32,762 nt of DNA from contig JAIOYL010000017.1 of assembly GCA_021741195.1 (NCBI GenBank), positions 1 to 32,762 of the forward strand. The letters are read 5' to 3'. Both the position numbers and the translations under genes were made by a program. Every line of letters begins with the position of its first letter. Positions within the stretch are counted from its first letter, which is position 1. Of this stretch, positions 31,749-32,762 are shown piece after piece. This stretch comes from Sneathiella sp. Lineage in GTDB: Bacteria; Pseudomonadota; Alphaproteobacteria; Sneathiellales; Sneathiellaceae. Under the pieces are notes generated by a model, which was not told the origin of the DNA, ran no database searches, and saw only the letters and a list, made by a program, of their open reading frames with translations.

Positions 31749-31794
31749 TAGTTTTTAAGAATGATTCGCAATAAAAGGAAGGGCGCTCAGAAGA

Positions 31795-32346
31795 TTACAT
31801 CTGGTCAATGGCGATATAGCGTTCCCTGACATTGTCATAGCCACTGTCGAAAGACCAGCCATCGCGCTCCGCCGCCAAAACGATATTGGCGCAGGCGCGG
31901 CTGTCCGATAGCGCATCGTGGTGATCTAGTTCCAGTCCCAGGAAATGCGCAACATTGGGCAATTTCGCCGGACGGACTTCCCACATGCCACGCGCAAGCT
32001 TGACCGTACAGGTGAACTCGGTTTCCGGCGTTGGCAAGTCATAGCGGGCGCAGCAGCTTTTCAGGATCTTGGCGTCGAAGCCCGAATTATGCGCAGCGAG
32101 AAAATCAATCCCGTCGAAAAGCGGCAAAATATCCGGCCATAGCTCGCCAAAATCCGGAGCGTCCGCCACATCTTCCCAGGTCAGCCCGTGAATATGGGTG
32201 AAGAAAAATTCCGGGCTCGGTGGGCGGATCAGAAAAACCTCTTCCTGAACGATCTTGCCCTCTTCTGCGCGGACAAGCCCAATGGCGCAGGCGCTGTCCG
32301 CATCATAATTTGCCGTCTCAAAATCGATCGCCAGGAAGCTACTCAT
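31795..32346 (-). CDS. 3'-5' exonuclease, DnaQ-like DEDDh family
   Basis: A 183-residue exonuclease of the RNase T/DnaQ fold. All catalytic residues are visible: Asp8 and Glu10 in IDFETA, Asp91 in HNSGFDAK, and His143 and Asp148 in HHDALSDS, which marks the DEDDh subgroup. It resembles the stand-alone PolC-type or epsilon-like exonucleases and lacks extra domains, so it may act in repair or RNA/DNA end trimming. GGAGGA lies upstream of ATG 32346. It follows the acyl-CoA synthetase gene by 27 bases in the same direction, although no functional tie is evident. Confidence 0.93.
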   Translation of the reverse strand: MSSFLAIDFETANYDADSACAIGLVRAEEGKIVQEEVFLIRPPSPEFFFTHIHGLTWEDVADAPDFGELWPDILPLFDGIDFLAAHNSGFDAKILKSCCARYDLPTPETEFTCTVKLARGMWEVRPAKLPNVAHFLGLELDHHDALSDSRACANIVLAAERDGWSFDSGYDNVRERYIAIDQM

Positions 32347-32373
32347 GCTTCAATGGCTCCTCCTCTTTATGGA

Positions 32374-32762
32374 TTAAGCCGGGGCCTTGGCTTTTTTGCG
32401 GGCCTCATATTTAATCCTCTCCTCCTCAACCAGCTCCTTCTTGGAAAGCTTGCCAACGAGCGTCTTGGGAAGCTCCGGCCGGAACTCGAGCGCGGCGGGA
32501 AGTTCATGCTTGCCAAGTTTGTCAGCAAGAAACTCCCGAAGCTCCTCAAGCGTGAACTCCTTGCCACTTGGCGTGAGTTTTATGAAAGCCTTTGCCGCTT
32601 CCCCGCGATAGTCATCATGGATGCCGATAACCGTCACCTCCGCGACCGAGGGATGCTCGAATATTGCCTCCTCGATTATACGGGGATAGACGTTAAATCC
32701 GCCGGAGGTGATCATGTCCTTGGTGCGGTCAACGATATGCATATACCCGTCTTCATCGAAAT
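32374..32762 (-). CDS. Acyl-CoA synthetase (AMP-binding), C-terminal part
   Basis: The C-terminal domain of an ANL-superfamily acyl-CoA ligase, which activates a carboxylic acid to its CoA thioester through an acyl-adenylate. The frame runs off the right edge. Visible are DEDGYMHIVDRTKDMITSGG (the hinge and A8 region), FNVYPRIIEEAIFEHPSVAE, and ELPKTLVGKLSKKEL, whose Lys near the end (GKLSK) is the A10 catalytic lysine that completes adenylation. The substrate is decided by the missing N-terminal domain. Its place next to acyl-CoA genes suggests a fatty or terpenoid acid. Confidence 0.93.
   Translation of the reverse strand, partial: FDEDGYMHIVDRTKDMITSGGFNVYPRIIEEAIFEHPSVAEVTVIGIHDDYRGEAAKAFIKLTPSGKEFTLEELREFLADKLGKHELPAALEFRPELPKTLVGKLSKKELVEEERIKYEARKKAKAPA

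Noticed and set aside
1-32762. CRISPR arrays, insertion sequences, transposases, integrases and rRNA genes
   Set aside because: None seen: no regularly spaced repeats, no transposase motifs and no rRNA-like sequence.

Overview
The window looks like chromosomal DNA from a mid-to-high G+C alphaproteobacterium. The support is family-level: a TauE/SafE exporter overlapping a TIGR02186-type membrane protein, a LiuR-type MerR regulator among acyl-CoA genes, a FadN-like beta-oxidation protein with the dehydrogenase half first, and a parS-like site. No genus can be named from the sequence alone.

Left part (1-5.2 kb): the 3' part of a peptide-type ABC transporter binding protein with its terminator; a peroxiredoxin-glutaredoxin fusion; a coiled-coil lipoprotein of unknown role; tRNA-Arg(ACG); then an AT-rich islet abutting the tRNA, with one unrecognised gene that carries a HEPN-like R-N-x5-H motif and ends inside the tRNA in antisense; then a YaiI/UPF0178 protein.

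4.8-13.5 kb: a long leftward run. In transcription order it holds a TauE/SafE exporter, a TIGR02186-type protein, an MFS transporter, both subunits of a class I CoA-transferase, a class III (CaiB/BaiF) CoA-transferase and an orphan molybdenum hydroxylase large subunit. It reads as uptake, CoA activation and hydroxylation of an unidentified organic acid.

13.8-22.5 kb: a CgeB-like glycosyltransferase, an Mpo1-like (DUF962) membrane protein, a LiuR-type MerR regulator behind a perfect 24-bp palindrome, then a compact beta-oxidation operon (thiolase, dehydrogenase/hydratase fusion, 596-aa acyl-CoA dehydrogenase) closed by a strong terminator. A separate acyl-CoA dehydrogenase follows behind its own palindrome. 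A 16-bp parS-like ParB site lies just after it at 22.6 kb.

22.7-32.8 kb: a homocysteine S-methyltransferase-like gene divergent from a TetR gene with a GGTAC operator array; two hotdog thioesterases and a second TetR regulator whose promoter contains a TGAACA dyad; a secreted five-EF-hand protein; a leftward operon of PECR-like SDR, AtuD-like acyl-CoA dehydrogenase and a biotin carboxylase that lacks a BCCP domain; a divergent SCP2 protein; two small proteins (68 and 55 aa); a DEDDh exonuclease; and the C-terminus of an acyl-CoA synthetase.

The theme is acyl-CoA metabolism under several local regulators. The clearest link between regions is a 22-bp operator upstream of the MerR gene that recurs with 21/22 identity 15.5 kb away, between the SDR operon and the SCP2 gene. 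There it lies at the centre of a 44-bp dyad that appears to encode two mirror-image, overlapping promoters.
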